Assembly: GCA_964447605.1 (NCBI GenBank)
Contig: CAYUTA010000003.1
Location: 19,397-83,396 of the forward strand
Source of the DNA: CAYUTA01 sp964447605
GTDB lineage: Bacteria; Bacillota; Clostridia; Christensenellales; CAG-138
Length of the DNA: 64,000 bases
Direction: 5' to 3'
How positions within the stretch are numbered: the stretch's first letter is position 1; each line of letters begins with the position of its first letter. Positions 35,601-46,154 of this stretch are shown in pieces. Below the pieces are notes generated by a model, which saw only the letters and a list, made by a program, of their open reading frames with translations, was not told the origin of the DNA and searched no databases. Made by a program: the position numbers and the translations under genes.

Positions 35601-35880
35601 CAGCGCGCCGGATGACCATCCGGTGGCCCTGCTGCGAGAGAAACGGATGCAGCTGCCCGTGCAGCGCAAGCACGCGCTCGTTGAGCCTGGCAAAGCTGAG
35701 CACCTGCACGCCGAGCAGCCCGCCAAGCGCGGCGGAAAGCGCGCGCTCGGCCTCAAACGTATACTGTTCGGGCACGATGAGTACGGCGCGTTCCCCCGCG
35801 CGCTGATGCGCCGCCAGCGCAGCGTAGAGCGCCCGGCTTTTCCCGGTGTTTGCGCGGCCGAAAAGAAAGCGTACGTTCAT
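32593..35880 (-). CDS. addB: ATP-dependent nuclease subunit B (AddB)
   Basis: About 1095 residues. The N terminus FLFGRANTGKSRAL is the AddB P-loop-like motif. The middle is a degenerate helicase core, and the C-terminal quarter is a RecB-type nuclease with DYKLGE and a four-cysteine iron-sulphur staple: the first Cys in AACPFKHF near residue 750 and three in CKYCDYRSIC near 1051. With AddA it forms the Chi-regulated end-resection enzyme. I take ATG 35880; a TTG four codons earlier is possible. thpR lies upstream, addA overlaps downstream. Confidence 0.95.
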   Translation of the reverse strand: MNVRFLFGRANTGKSRALYAALAAHQRAGERAVLIVPEQYTFEAERALSAALGGLLGVQVLSFARLNERVLALHGQLHPFLSQQGHRMVIRRAALRQADALGAFARAAGQPGFAADMQTIFSDLKRAGLTPKTLDLFVQKLPEQTALREKLADIALLYADTEAFLADRYLTIDDAANAARALLPDSFIRGAHVYIDGIDRPSRQLYQWLGGLIAAAADVTIALRCDTSSPRDADLFLPDLRIYSQVRDMAARVGATVSVTHPGRHPGPCAEELAYLEANLFALRSLPYEKLAPAITVFGASDRVAEVESLADAILSRARMGVRYREMAVIVSDPESYMPLVTRVFARRGIPVFLDRKHPVTGHAAVDAVLAAGRAAEGRFSPTEVLRLVKSGYVDVSQDDVEALELYLLRTGLKGGALAKPFTRGEVPAGAERARMAVMEPLLRLRKALAPRPVSVKVRALYAYLVEIGLDNALKSRVQSLLAAGRVALMEEHAQVWNALMEALSQLDAIMGDVPVSRKLFWELLEEGLSSREIGVIPGTSDQVLLGDVARTKSRAVRALFLVGVNDGLLPAARNDDGVIDDRELKALERAGMPVWSDTRQRAADDRLELYTALSKARETLFVSYSFCADGSELAPSSLIADILRLFPRCNTKTDLEASDALPQSERAGLRLLTRDLCALHSDNTLSPRLPTLLAYYGALPAYAARVRRMAEAGQPRFSLPPLGRALSGALYGTRIRMSASRLEQFAACPFKHFVRYGLAAADRCEFAERAADLGTFYHAALEAFIRTAVRDGRTLQAMDDAEIDARMDALLPQVISEHNDGIFLYNDRLRATLFLLVESVKMSARAVVRQIQAGRFTPAGAEVRFGEGQAFPPIRLTLEDGTEALLSGVIDRVDAADVPGAPLRVVDYKLGEREFDFSGILNGLTLQLPLYLAAVSQDGRLPAGMYYMPLRVPPISEGEDAERAVEAAFMLRGLTLSSASLVLLSDRACKSGDSAVLKGVRRAEEGVFSGSVCTRAQMERILQLAREVSQRTLAAMLDGHIEVHPAEGSCKYCDYRSICRFDPMVRGCRTRKFNPIGRDAFFALIGGVDDALDN

Positions 35881-35982
35881 TGACAAATTCAATCCTGTCT
35901 ACAGCGTTTCAGCGGCGGGGACGGACGGACTGAGCGCGTAAAGCGCTCGCTTCATAACGCGCGCCCGATAAAATTCGGAACC

Positions 35983-36507
35983 CTACGCAATGGGCTCGGC
36001 GTGCACGGCGGTATACCGCATCTGCCCATTGTTGTTCCCGCTTTCATAAAGCACCACGGACGTGGCCGTAAACGCGGCCGTCTGCGCGCCGGGGTCGAAC
36101 GCGCCGTCGCCCGTGACGTTGCGGCCGAGGGTGACGTGCGGGGTCAGTCTGCCGCGGTTTTTGGAAAACCCGCGCTCCCACAGCGCGCTTTCAAGCGTTT
36201 CATACAGGCGGTTCAGCTCGTCCAGATCGCCCGTTATGGAAAGGTAGGCCGTTTTGCCGCGTTCGCCGCCAAAGCTGCCGTAGCCGCCCAGACGCAAAAC
36301 GAATGGCCGGATGCCGCGTACGGCCTCGCGGATGGCGTCCACCGCGTCGGACAGCGCGTCGCTGTTGCCGATGAAGTGCAGCGTGATATGGAAGTTTTCG
36401 CGTGGCACGAACCGCCCTGCTGCGCCCGATTCCATCAGGCGCGCCTGCGCGGCGGAAACGGCCCGGCGTACGTCGGCGGGCAGTGGGATCGCGATGAACA
36501 GACGCAT
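35983..36507 (-). CDS. thpR: RNA 2',3'-cyclic phosphodiesterase (2H family)
   Basis: A 174-residue protein of the 2H/LigT fold. The two catalytic HxT motifs are HIT (His40-Thr42, in HITLHFIGN) and HVT (His124-Thr126, in PHVTLGRN), and the start MRLFIAIPLP is characteristic. It opens 2',3'-cyclic phosphate ends on RNA. Start at ATG 36507 behind AGGAGG. It is the first gene before addB (102-base gap) and addA and probably shares their promoter region, which contains SOS-like and DnaA-like boxes. Confidence 0.9.
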   Translation of the reverse strand: MRLFIAIPLPADVRRAVSAAQARLMESGAAGRFVPRENFHITLHFIGNSDALSDAVDAIREAVRGIRPFVLRLGGYGSFGGERGKTAYLSITGDLDELNRLYETLESALWERGFSKNRGRLTPHVTLGRNVTGDGAFDPGAQTAAFTATSVVLYESGNNNGQMRYTAVHAEPIA

Positions 36508-36696
36508 GGGCGCATACCTCCTGAAACGCCGTCCGCACGGATTTGCAGCCAATCGGTTGCGGCTGCCTCCATGCGGTCATTAACCGGCGTTCACGGCTTG
36601 ATAATTACAATGATTCTATCATATTCCGGCCGCATTGAACAGATTGGAAGACATTCGCAGGAAAACCTGCAAAAAAAGGGATGGATAACTTTACCA

Positions 36697-36710
36697 CAAA
36701 CGAGCGTTCG
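36697..36710. promoter_or_regulatory. LexA/SOS-like box upstream of thpR-addBA
   Basis: CAAAC-GAGC-GTTCG; on the minus strand CGAAC-GCTC-GTTTG. It differs at one of ten defined positions from the Gram-positive LexA (DinR) consensus CGAACnnnnGTTCG. Located 190 bases before the thpR start. Confidence 0.5.
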
Positions 36711-36733
36711 GTTTTAAATATGCAGGGTATGCA

Positions 36734-36793
36734 TGTGGATGATTTTCTTAAAAATTGACCCGCTTATCCACATTGTCCACTGTGTTATCCACA
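36734..36793. promoter_or_regulatory. Cluster of DnaA-box-like nonamers
   Basis: Two perfect TTATCCACA boxes (36764-36772 and 36785-36793), one 8-of-9 match on the minus strand (36734-36742, TCATCCACA) and one 7-of-9 match between the perfect boxes (36773-36781), all within 60 AT-rich bases. No dnaA/dnaN gene is nearby, so this is more likely a DnaA-binding regulatory or titration site than the origin. Confidence 0.6.
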
Positions 36794-37104
36794 AAATGCG
36801 GAAATCCGGTGGGTTTGGAGTGTGTATAAATTGTGACGAATGTCTGAACATGACGTATACTGCCGAGGGCTTAAAAATGTGCATCCAATTGATACAGTTG
36901 GACGGACGGGGACGGATGCAATTTTCAGGCCTTCAAATTGCAGACGCCGGTCTGTGCGCAAACGAGCGGAAAATGGGAACGCCGCCCTGGACGCGCATCG
37001 TGCAGAACGGCGGGATTTGCGGGGCGGTATTTGTTTATTAAGGCCGTCCGGGCATGCATACGGCCGTCCAGGTGCGCACAGACGGGTTAACGCGGCGCGG
37101 CGCG

Positions 37105-37953
37105 CTAAAACTGCCCGCGCAGCGTGTATATGCAGATGCCGACGCATTCGCGCAGGAAATTATTGAGCGATAAATACCACACGTCCGGCGCAGGGATGCC
37201 GACGGCGTCAATCCCCTGCGCGGCGGCCACGCGTCCGGCGCGGTAAACGTGAAAATTGGTGGTGACGTATGCGATGCGCGCGTCCTGCCCACAGGCTTCG
37301 TCGATGATGCTTTTTGAAAATGCAAAGTTTTCCACGGTGTTGGTCGCCAGCTCCTCCATATAAACGCGGCCGCCGTCGATACCGCGCTCGACCATGTATT
37401 TTTTCATGGCCGACGCCTCGGTCACGGTCTCGCCGCCGCCCTGCCCGCCGGAAACCACGCAGACGGTATCCGGATGCGTTTTTAGATACTCCATCGCCGT
37501 GTTCAGCCGGTTTTCCAGCACCCAGGTGACCTTGTCGCCATGTACCGCCGCGCCGAGCACGATAACCGCGTCGGCCGCGACGGCCGCGGGACGCTTCTGC
37601 GCGCCGATCATCAGGCTGCCGCACACGATAAAGATGACTGTGGCCACGCCGTAGCACGCCGCAATCAGCCACTTTAAAAAGAGCAGGAAGCCATGCTGCA
37701 TCTGCGGCAAAAGGAATGCCAGCAGCAGCAGCGGCAGGCCGAAGAACGCGGGCAGGATCACCCCGAGGTTGAAATTGGAAAGCCGCGAGATAATCAGCGT
37801 TTCTATAATCAGCACCACGCCCGCTACCGCAAACGCAGCCTGCGCGTGCGAAATGGCAACGCCGCGCCGGCGCAGAAACTTAATCAGCAGCAGCATCACC
37901 ACGATAACGATAACAAATATCGCCAGAATATAGAGCCTCCATCGTGTATACAT
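37105..37953 (-). CDS. ydcF: YdcF-family (DUF218) membrane protein
   Basis: A 282-residue protein. Four N-terminal hydrophobic helices (about 8-25, 40-60, 65-83, 90-113) are followed by the DUF218/YdcF domain, which starts AADAVIVLGAAVHGDK and contains VVSGGQGGGETVTEA and VTTNFHVYRAG. The family fold resembles a Rossmann domain and has been linked to envelope processes (SanA/ElyC relatives), but the reaction is unknown. Its start lies 43 bases after the uvrA stop and follows AAAGGA, so it is probably cotranscribed with uvrA. Confidence 0.87.
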   Translation of the reverse strand: MYTRWRLYILAIFVIVIVVMLLLIKFLRRRGVAISHAQAAFAVAGVVLIIETLIISRLSNFNLGVILPAFFGLPLLLLAFLLPQMQHGFLLFLKWLIAACYGVATVIFIVCGSLMIGAQKRPAAVAADAVIVLGAAVHGDKVTWVLENRLNTAMEYLKTHPDTVCVVSGGQGGGETVTEASAMKKYMVERGIDGGRVYMEELATNTVENFAFSKSIIDEACGQDARIAYVTTNFHVYRAGRVAAAQGIDAVGIPAPDVWYLSLNNFLRECVGICIYTLRGQF

Positions 37954-37996
37954 GAAGTTCCGTTCCTTTCAGTTTTCTGCGCGCCGCCCGCGCCCC

Positions 37997-40813
<2,817 letters not shown>

Positions 40814-41201
40814 TGGTGCAAACGCCTTTCCGCCCGTTTCACAAAAAACGCAAAGCAACGGAGCCGAACCAAAGCCTAAGCATTATACCAAAAAGAATAA
40901 AAATTCGCATCCCCTCATTTTAAGAATTTGAAAGTAGTTTGCATTTTGAGGGGGAGGCGGGGGGTGTTTGCGTTGGGGCAAACCCCCGGGTTCACGGGCG
41001 CGTGCAGCGAATTGAGCGTGCGCAAGGCGCCGTCTTTATCCATTCAGCCGTGCAAACGCGCAAAATCCGGTTTGGCTTGCGCAACAGCGCATCAGCCCGG
41101 GCGGGGGAAAGAATATTTTTGCGCCTTGGCCCGTCTTTTTTCATTTACGCGGCGGCAATATCGTGTTAAGATAAAATGATAAATTTTAATGGAGGATCCG
41201 C
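40814..41201. other. Divergent promoter region between uvrA and the CAT-like gene
   Basis: About 390 bases. The minus-strand extended -10 (TGG-TATAAT, 40882-40890 reversed) probably serves uvrA. A stem of GGGG-T-GTTTGC with GCAAAC-CCCC (around 40964-40989) may end or attenuate a transcript. The 41202 gene follows an AT-rich leader with a GGAGG site. No gene is seen. Confidence 0.5.
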
Positions 41202-41831
41202 ATGCAGGTGATCGACCCCGCCGGGTGGAAGCGCAAGCCGCTCTGCGACTTTTTTGGTCGGCTGGATTTCCCGTTTTACGGCGTGACGTTCCGCGTGGAT
41301 GTGACGCGGCTGTGCCTACGCGCAAAGGAGGAGGAGGGCGTTTCGACATACCTTGCCGCGATCTGGGCCAGCATGCGCGCGGTCAACGGACTCGACGCGT
41401 TCCTGTATAAACTGCGCGGTCAGACCGTTGTGCGGCATGACGCGCTCTGCCCGTCGTTCGTCGTTCCAACCGAGGACGAGCTGTTCAAAATCGTACATGT
41501 TGACTGGCTGCCCGAAGAACCGCTGGCGGATTTTTGCAATCGCGCGCAGGACGCCTGCCGGGCGCAGGAGACGTTTATCAACGAAGCGGACGAGGCCCGG
41601 GACGACCTTGTATACATCTCCTGCCTGCCGTGGCTGGATTTTACAATGCTGACCAACGAGATGGCCTTTAACCGCGACGATTCCATTCCGCGCTTTGCGT
41701 GGGGGAAATTTACGGTTGAAAACGGCGTGCATACCATGCCCTACTCCGTGCAGGTCAACCACAGGCTGCTTGACGGGCGGCATATCGGCGCGTTTTACGA
41801 AGCGCTGCAGCGCGAGCTGAACGCGCTGTAG
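41202..41831 (+). CDS. Chloramphenicol acetyltransferase-fold protein
   Basis: A 209-residue protein of the CAT family. The catalytic signature normally written HHxxxDG appears as VNHRLLDG (186-192): the catalytic second His (His187) and Asp191 are kept, the first His is Asn. FPFYGVTFRVDVT near the N terminus and ISCLPWLDFTML also match the family. It may acetylate chloramphenicol or, more likely for chromosomal members, some other hydroxyl compound. It starts behind GGAGG and is followed 48 bases later by a membrane-protein gene. Confidence 0.85.
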   Translation: MQVIDPAGWKRKPLCDFFGRLDFPFYGVTFRVDVTRLCLRAKEEEGVSTYLAAIWASMRAVNGLDAFLYKLRGQTVVRHDALCPSFVVPTEDELFKIVHVDWLPEEPLADFCNRAQDACRAQETFINEADEARDDLVYISCLPWLDFTMLTNEMAFNRDDSIPRFAWGKFTVENGVHTMPYSVQVNHRLLDGRHIGAFYEALQRELNAL

Positions 41832-41879
41832 GCCCGCGCAGGCTTTTAAAACCGCCGGGGAGAAAGGAGTGCATCCAAC

Positions 41880-43196
41880 ATGAGCAAACTCAGGCAGGCC
41901 GGCATGTATGTAAAAATCGTGCTCTGGCTGGTGGTGGGCGGCTATGCGCTGCTTTATTTTGCGGGCCTGATTCCGCAGCAGGCGGTCGACGACAGCGTGC
42001 AGCTTTCGGCCAGCCAGCTTGTTGAGGAGGGTTACAACCCCGTGGTGCTTGTCCGTAGCGACGAGTCGTACCGGCTGGATAATTTTTCGGAGACGCGCAT
42101 TTTGCTTGAGAGCCTGTATCTCAACACGCGCCACAACCCGCAGGCGGTGCTGGCGTGCCCGACCTATGAGGGCGGAGGGAATCCGATCGCGGCCATCAAC
42201 GACGTGGCGGAGCTCGGCGGCTTTCCGGACCCGGACACCTATTTTCCGCATATGATCATGGGCTTCCGCTCGCTGGTGCGTCCGCTGTTGGCCTTTATGA
42301 ATCTGCGCCAGATCCGCAGGCTCCTGATGTGGATTACGCTGCTGCTGTTTACGGCCAATGTGGTCAATATCAAAAAGCGCAGCGGAACGCTGATTGCATT
42401 CTTGTTTGCCGCGGCGTTCCTTTCGGTCAATCCGATTCTTGTGATGAGCTCGCTGCAATATTCGTGCTGCTTTTTGGTTGCGTTTACCGTCATGCTGCTG
42501 ATGCCGTACATCGACCGCTGGAAGATGACCGAGCCCATGCTGTTTTTCCTCGTCGGCGGCTTGACGCAGTATCTCGACCTGTATACCACGCCGCTGATCA
42601 CCTTTGGCCTGCCCATTCTCTGGATGCTGCTGATTAAACAGCAAAACGGGCAGCTGCAGTCGTTTCAGGAGGACGTACTCTGCGTGGTCCGGTGCTTTGG
42701 CGCGTGGCTTGGCGCATATGTGCTGATGTGGCTTGTCAACATCGGCGTCGTGGCGCTGTTCACCGACTTCAACGTCTGGAAGACGGCGGTGGAAGCGGTC
42801 GCGTCCGGAGTCGGCTTCGGCGCGGCGCGGGTCAATGCGTTTACCGCGCTGTCGGCCGGGCTGACCAATCTGGTCACCATCGAGTGCACGCTTTGCCTGA
42901 TCGGCTTCATCATCGCATGGCCGTTTATGATGGACACGCGCGCCAAGCGCGCCACCGGATACCGGCAGGGGCGCATCTTCCTGCTGGTTGCGCTGCTTCC
43001 CATCGCCTGGTGCCTGATTGCGGCCAACTCCATGATGAAAAACGCCTACTATCAATACCGCATTCTGATTGTGACCATATTCGGCGTGCTGTGCTTTTAC
43101 GCCAAGCCCACGCAATATATGGAAAAGAATATGCAAAACCCCTATCACAGAATTTTAAAGAAACTGGAGGTACCCAAGGATGGATCGATTCAGTAA
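41880..43196 (+). CDS. Polytopic membrane protein, function unknown
   Basis: A 438-residue protein with a first hydrophobic helix (about 11-31), an outer loop of ~90 residues (including LLESLYLNTRHNPQAVLACP), and then around eight further helices to residue ~405, ending in a polar tail. The layout, with one N-terminal helix, a soluble loop and a cluster of helices, resembles membrane glycosyltransferases or O-antigen-type proteins, but no motif identifies it. It overlaps the DUF1015 gene by 17 bases, so the two are translated together. Confidence 0.7.
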   Translation: MSKLRQAGMYVKIVLWLVVGGYALLYFAGLIPQQAVDDSVQLSASQLVEEGYNPVVLVRSDESYRLDNFSETRILLESLYLNTRHNPQAVLACPTYEGGGNPIAAINDVAELGGFPDPDTYFPHMIMGFRSLVRPLLAFMNLRQIRRLLMWITLLLFTANVVNIKKRSGTLIAFLFAAAFLSVNPILVMSSLQYSCCFLVAFTVMLLMPYIDRWKMTEPMLFFLVGGLTQYLDLYTTPLITFGLPILWMLLIKQQNGQLQSFQEDVLCVVRCFGAWLGAYVLMWLVNIGVVALFTDFNVWKTAVEAVASGVGFGAARVNAFTALSAGLTNLVTIECTLCLIGFIIAWPFMMDTRAKRATGYRQGRIFLLVALLPIAWCLIAANSMMKNAYYQYRILIVTIFGVLCFYAKPTQYMEKNMQNPYHRILKKLEVPKDGSIQ

Positions 43197-44496
43197 CGGC
43201 ATCGGCGTGTGCGTGCCGCGCGTGCTGCTGCCAAAGGCGGACGCGGATTTTTACAAATGGGCGGTCGTTGCGTGCGATCAGTACACCTCGCAGCCGGATT
43301 ATTGGGCCGAGGCGGAAAAGATTGCCGGCGGCGCGCCCTCGACGCTCGAGTTGATTCTGCCCGAAGCGTTTCTGGGCAAGCCCGGCGAGGCGGAGCGAAT
43401 CGCCTCCGTGCGCGCGCACATGCGCGCCTATCTCGACGGCGGCGTGCTTGTTGAGCGCGAGCAGGGCTTTGTTCTGGTTACGCGCACCGTGGCGGGGAAA
43501 ACGCGCACCGGCCTGGTTATGGCGCTCGACCTTGAGGCGTACGATTACAGGAAGGGCGCGGAAACGCTGATTCGCGCAACCGAGGGCACCATTGTCGAGC
43601 GCATCCCGCCGCGGCTGAAGATCCGCGAGGGCGCGCCGCTGGAGCTGCCGCATATTCTGGTGCTCATCGACGATCCGAACCGCACGGTCATCGAACCGCT
43701 GGCCGCGGACAGGATCCGGTTTGAACAGCTGTACGACACCGATCTCATGCTCGGCGGCGGACACATCGAGGGCCGTCTTGTCAGCGACGAGGCCGCCGTC
43801 AGCGGCGTACTGACCGCGCTGGCGCAGCTTACCGACCGGCCCGCGTTCGCCGCAAAGTACGGCGAGGCGGAGCCGCTGTTGTTTGCAATGGGAGACGGCA
43901 ACCACAGCTTTGCCACGGCCAAGGCCAACTGGGAGAAGATCAAGGCGGATTTGCCGGAGGATGCGCGCGCGAACCATCCCGCCCGCTATGCGCTCGTCGA
44001 GGTTGAAAATGTCCACGACGACGGCATTGCGTTCGAGCCCATTCACCGCGTGCTCTTCGGCGTCGGCGGCGAGACGGCCGTTTTGCGGCTGCTTTTCCAC
44101 CTCAAAGCGCAAAACGGCGGCGCGTCGGTTGCGTACGGCGCGCATACCGCCGTGGGCGGCCAGACGCACGTGCTGCCGTTTTTCACGGGCGGCACGGAGG
44201 GAGCGTTCATCGTGAACGGGCCCTCGCAGCAGCTTGCCGTGGGTACGCTGCAGGCGGCCGTCGACGCAATGCTTCAAGAGACCGCGGGCACGGAGGTAGA
44301 CTATATCCACGGCGCGGACGTGGTGCAAAACCTGAGCAAGCATGACGACGCGATTGGATTTTTGCTGCCCGCCATGCAAAAAAGCGAGCTGTTTCCCACC
44401 GTGGTCTATGACGGCGCGCTGCCGCGCAAGACGTTTTCGATGGGAGAGGCCAACCAAAAGCGGTATTATATGGAGTGCAGGCGCATCGACCGGTAA
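43180..44496 (+). CDS. DUF1015 family protein
   Basis: A 438-residue cytoplasmic protein. The family pattern is clear: a start of IGVCVPRVLLPKADADFYKW, YTSQPDYWAEAE, and the central GDGNHSFATAKANWE (around 243-258). The biochemical role of the family is not established; some relatives have been proposed to act in serine or cell-wall metabolism. Its start codon lies within the preceding membrane-protein gene. Confidence 0.87.
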   Translation: MDRFSNGIGVCVPRVLLPKADADFYKWAVVACDQYTSQPDYWAEAEKIAGGAPSTLELILPEAFLGKPGEAERIASVRAHMRAYLDGGVLVEREQGFVLVTRTVAGKTRTGLVMALDLEAYDYRKGAETLIRATEGTIVERIPPRLKIREGAPLELPHILVLIDDPNRTVIEPLAADRIRFEQLYDTDLMLGGGHIEGRLVSDEAAVSGVLTALAQLTDRPAFAAKYGEAEPLLFAMGDGNHSFATAKANWEKIKADLPEDARANHPARYALVEVENVHDDGIAFEPIHRVLFGVGGETAVLRLLFHLKAQNGGASVAYGAHTAVGGQTHVLPFFTGGTEGAFIVNGPSQQLAVGTLQAAVDAMLQETAGTEVDYIHGADVVQNLSKHDDAIGFLLPAMQKSELFPTVVYDGALPRKTFSMGEANQKRYYMECRRIDR

Positions 44497-44634
44497 GGGC
44501 GGCCTGCAGGCGTGGTGCCGGGGCTTTGCCGGAGGATGTCAAAAAACGCGCTTTCAGGCGGAGGAACCGGAGATAAAGCGGCCCTGGCGCCCCCGGCGGA
44601 GCAAAAACAGAAAGGATAATGGGGCAAAGGAATC

Positions 44635-45951
44635 ATGGCCATCAAGGTAACCAAGTTCGGCGGCAGCTCGCTCGCCGACGCAAGCAGCTTTCGTAAGGTA
44701 AGGGACATTGTGCTCGCCGACGGCGCGCGTTCGTTCGTCGTACCCAGTGCGCCGGGAAAACGCTTCCCGGGCGACGAGAAGATCACAGACCTGCTGTACC
44801 TGTGCTATGCGCAGGCCAGTCAGGGGCTGGATATCGACAACACGTTCAGCCAGATTGCGGAGCGGTATACCGGCATTGAGCACGAGCTCGGGCTTAAAAC
44901 CGGCATTGCCGACGAGCTGACCGCCATCCGCAACAACATTGAAAACGGTGCGAGCGAGGACTACATCGCCAGCCGTGGCGAATACCTCAACGGCCTGTTG
45001 CTTTCCGATTACCTCGGCTTTACGTTTTTTGACGCGGCGGAGTTGATCTGCTTCCATTCCGACGGCACGTATGACGACGAAACCACGCAGAAGTGGACGC
45101 AGAAGCTGTACGGCCTCAAACACGTCGTTGTGCCGGGCTTTTACGGCCGCAAGCGCGACGGCAGCATCAAAACGTTCTCCCGCGGCGGCTCGGACATTAC
45201 CGGCGCAATCGTCGCGCGCGCCGTGCAGGCGGATATCTATGAGAACTGGACGGACGTTTCCGGCTTTCTTATGGCCGATCCGCGCATTGTTGACAACCCC
45301 AAGGCGATCAAGACCGTTACCTACTCGGAATTGCGCGAGTTGAGCTATATGGGAGCGACGGTGCTGCACGAGGATTCCATCTTTCCGGTGCGCCGCGCGC
45401 ATATCCCGATCAACGTGCGCAACACCAACGCGCCGGAAGACGAGGGCACGATGGTCATCCCGGACGGATATCTCAAGTACTATCAGCGCGACGGGCTGCT
45501 CACCGGCGTGGCGGGCCGCGCGGGCTTTACGGTCATCACCGTATATAAGGATAATATGCACAACGAGATCGGCTTTGGCTACCGGCTGCTGCGCGTGCTC
45601 GACCGGCACAACATCTCCTTTGAGCATGTGCCAAGCGGCATCGACACCATGAGCCTCGTCGTCTCCGACAGCAAGCTCCGCGATAACCTTGAGTCCGTTC
45701 TGCGCGAGATTCAGCGCGACTGCGACCCGCAATCCCTTGAAATGCACAGCAATATGGCGCTTGTCGCGGTCGTCGGCAAGGGCATGATCCGTTCGCTCGG
45801 CGTGGCCGCGCGCGTGTTCAACTCGCTCTATGAGGCGGGCGTCAACGTGCGCATGATCGACCAGGGCAGTTCGGAAATGAACATTATCGTCGGCGTGGAA
45901 AGCGACGATCTCAACGCGGCGGTAAGGGCTATCTACAAAGCGTTTGCGTAA
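44635..45951 (+). CDS. lysC: Aspartate kinase
   Basis: A 438-residue enzyme that phosphorylates L-aspartate, the first step to lysine, threonine, methionine and diaminopimelate. The N-terminal signature KFGGSSLAD (7-15) and the catalytic-domain motif FSRGGSDITGAI (around 180-191) are intact. Two C-terminal ACT domains (about 300-438; VAVVGKGMIRSLG) bind feedback amino acids. No lysine riboswitch fits in the 138-base gap before it. It is followed by hairpins. Confidence 0.93.
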   Translation: MAIKVTKFGGSSLADASSFRKVRDIVLADGARSFVVPSAPGKRFPGDEKITDLLYLCYAQASQGLDIDNTFSQIAERYTGIEHELGLKTGIADELTAIRNNIENGASEDYIASRGEYLNGLLLSDYLGFTFFDAAELICFHSDGTYDDETTQKWTQKLYGLKHVVVPGFYGRKRDGSIKTFSRGGSDITGAIVARAVQADIYENWTDVSGFLMADPRIVDNPKAIKTVTYSELRELSYMGATVLHEDSIFPVRRAHIPINVRNTNAPEDEGTMVIPDGYLKYYQRDGLLTGVAGRAGFTVITVYKDNMHNEIGFGYRLLRVLDRHNISFEHVPSGIDTMSLVVSDSKLRDNLESVLREIQRDCDPQSLEMHSNMALVAVVGKGMIRSLGVAARVFNSLYEAGVNVRMIDQGSSEMNIIVGVESDDLNAAVRAIYKAFA

Positions 45952-45979
45952 ACCGTCAGGAGCTTGTTAACGGGACGGC

Positions 45980-46020
45980 TGCATTTTGCCGCATGTTTTA
46001 AACGCGGCTGGCAAAATGCA
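45980..46020. terminator. Hairpin after aspartate kinase
   Basis: TGCATTTTGCC (45980-45990) pairs perfectly with GGCAAAATGCA (46010-46020), 19-base loop, 29 bases after the aspartate kinase stop. Plausible 3'-end structure for that gene. Confidence 0.5.
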
Positions 46021-46065
46021 CAAAAGCGACGCGCGAGACGGCCCGTTTTGGCAAGGGGAAATGCG

Positions 46066-46106
46066 CAGCAAAAACCGAATGCGGCGGTGGGGCAACCCAC
46101 CGCCGC
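46066..46106 (-). terminator. Intrinsic terminator of the SH3-domain gene
   Basis: On the minus strand GCGGCGGTGGG pairs perfectly with CCCACCGCCGC (46081-46106) around a 4-base loop, and a GGTTTTTG run follows within a few bases. It lies about 50 bases after the stop of the SH3 gene. Confidence 0.75.
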
Positions 46107-46154
46107 AGCGATTTCAGTAAGCTGTTCATCGGTCAAAGGCGCGGCTTGGTACGT

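Larger units (their letters stand above)
36508..37104. other. Regulatory gap upstream of thpR-addB-addA
   Basis: About 600 bases with no convincing gene, AT-richer than its surroundings. It holds a LexA/SOS-like box (36697-36710) and a cluster of DnaA-box-like nonamers (36734-36793). The promoter of thpR-addBA must lie here; a TAGAAT-like -10 on the minus strand near 36612-36617 has no good -35. Confidence 0.55.

Noticed and set aside
36734..36793. Chromosomal origin of replication
   Set aside because: DnaA boxes alone are not enough; no dnaA, dnaN, recF or gyrase genes are in the window.
44497..44634. Lysine riboswitch before aspartate kinase
   Set aside because: The gap is only 138 bases, shorter than the usual element, and no characteristic conserved core was seen.
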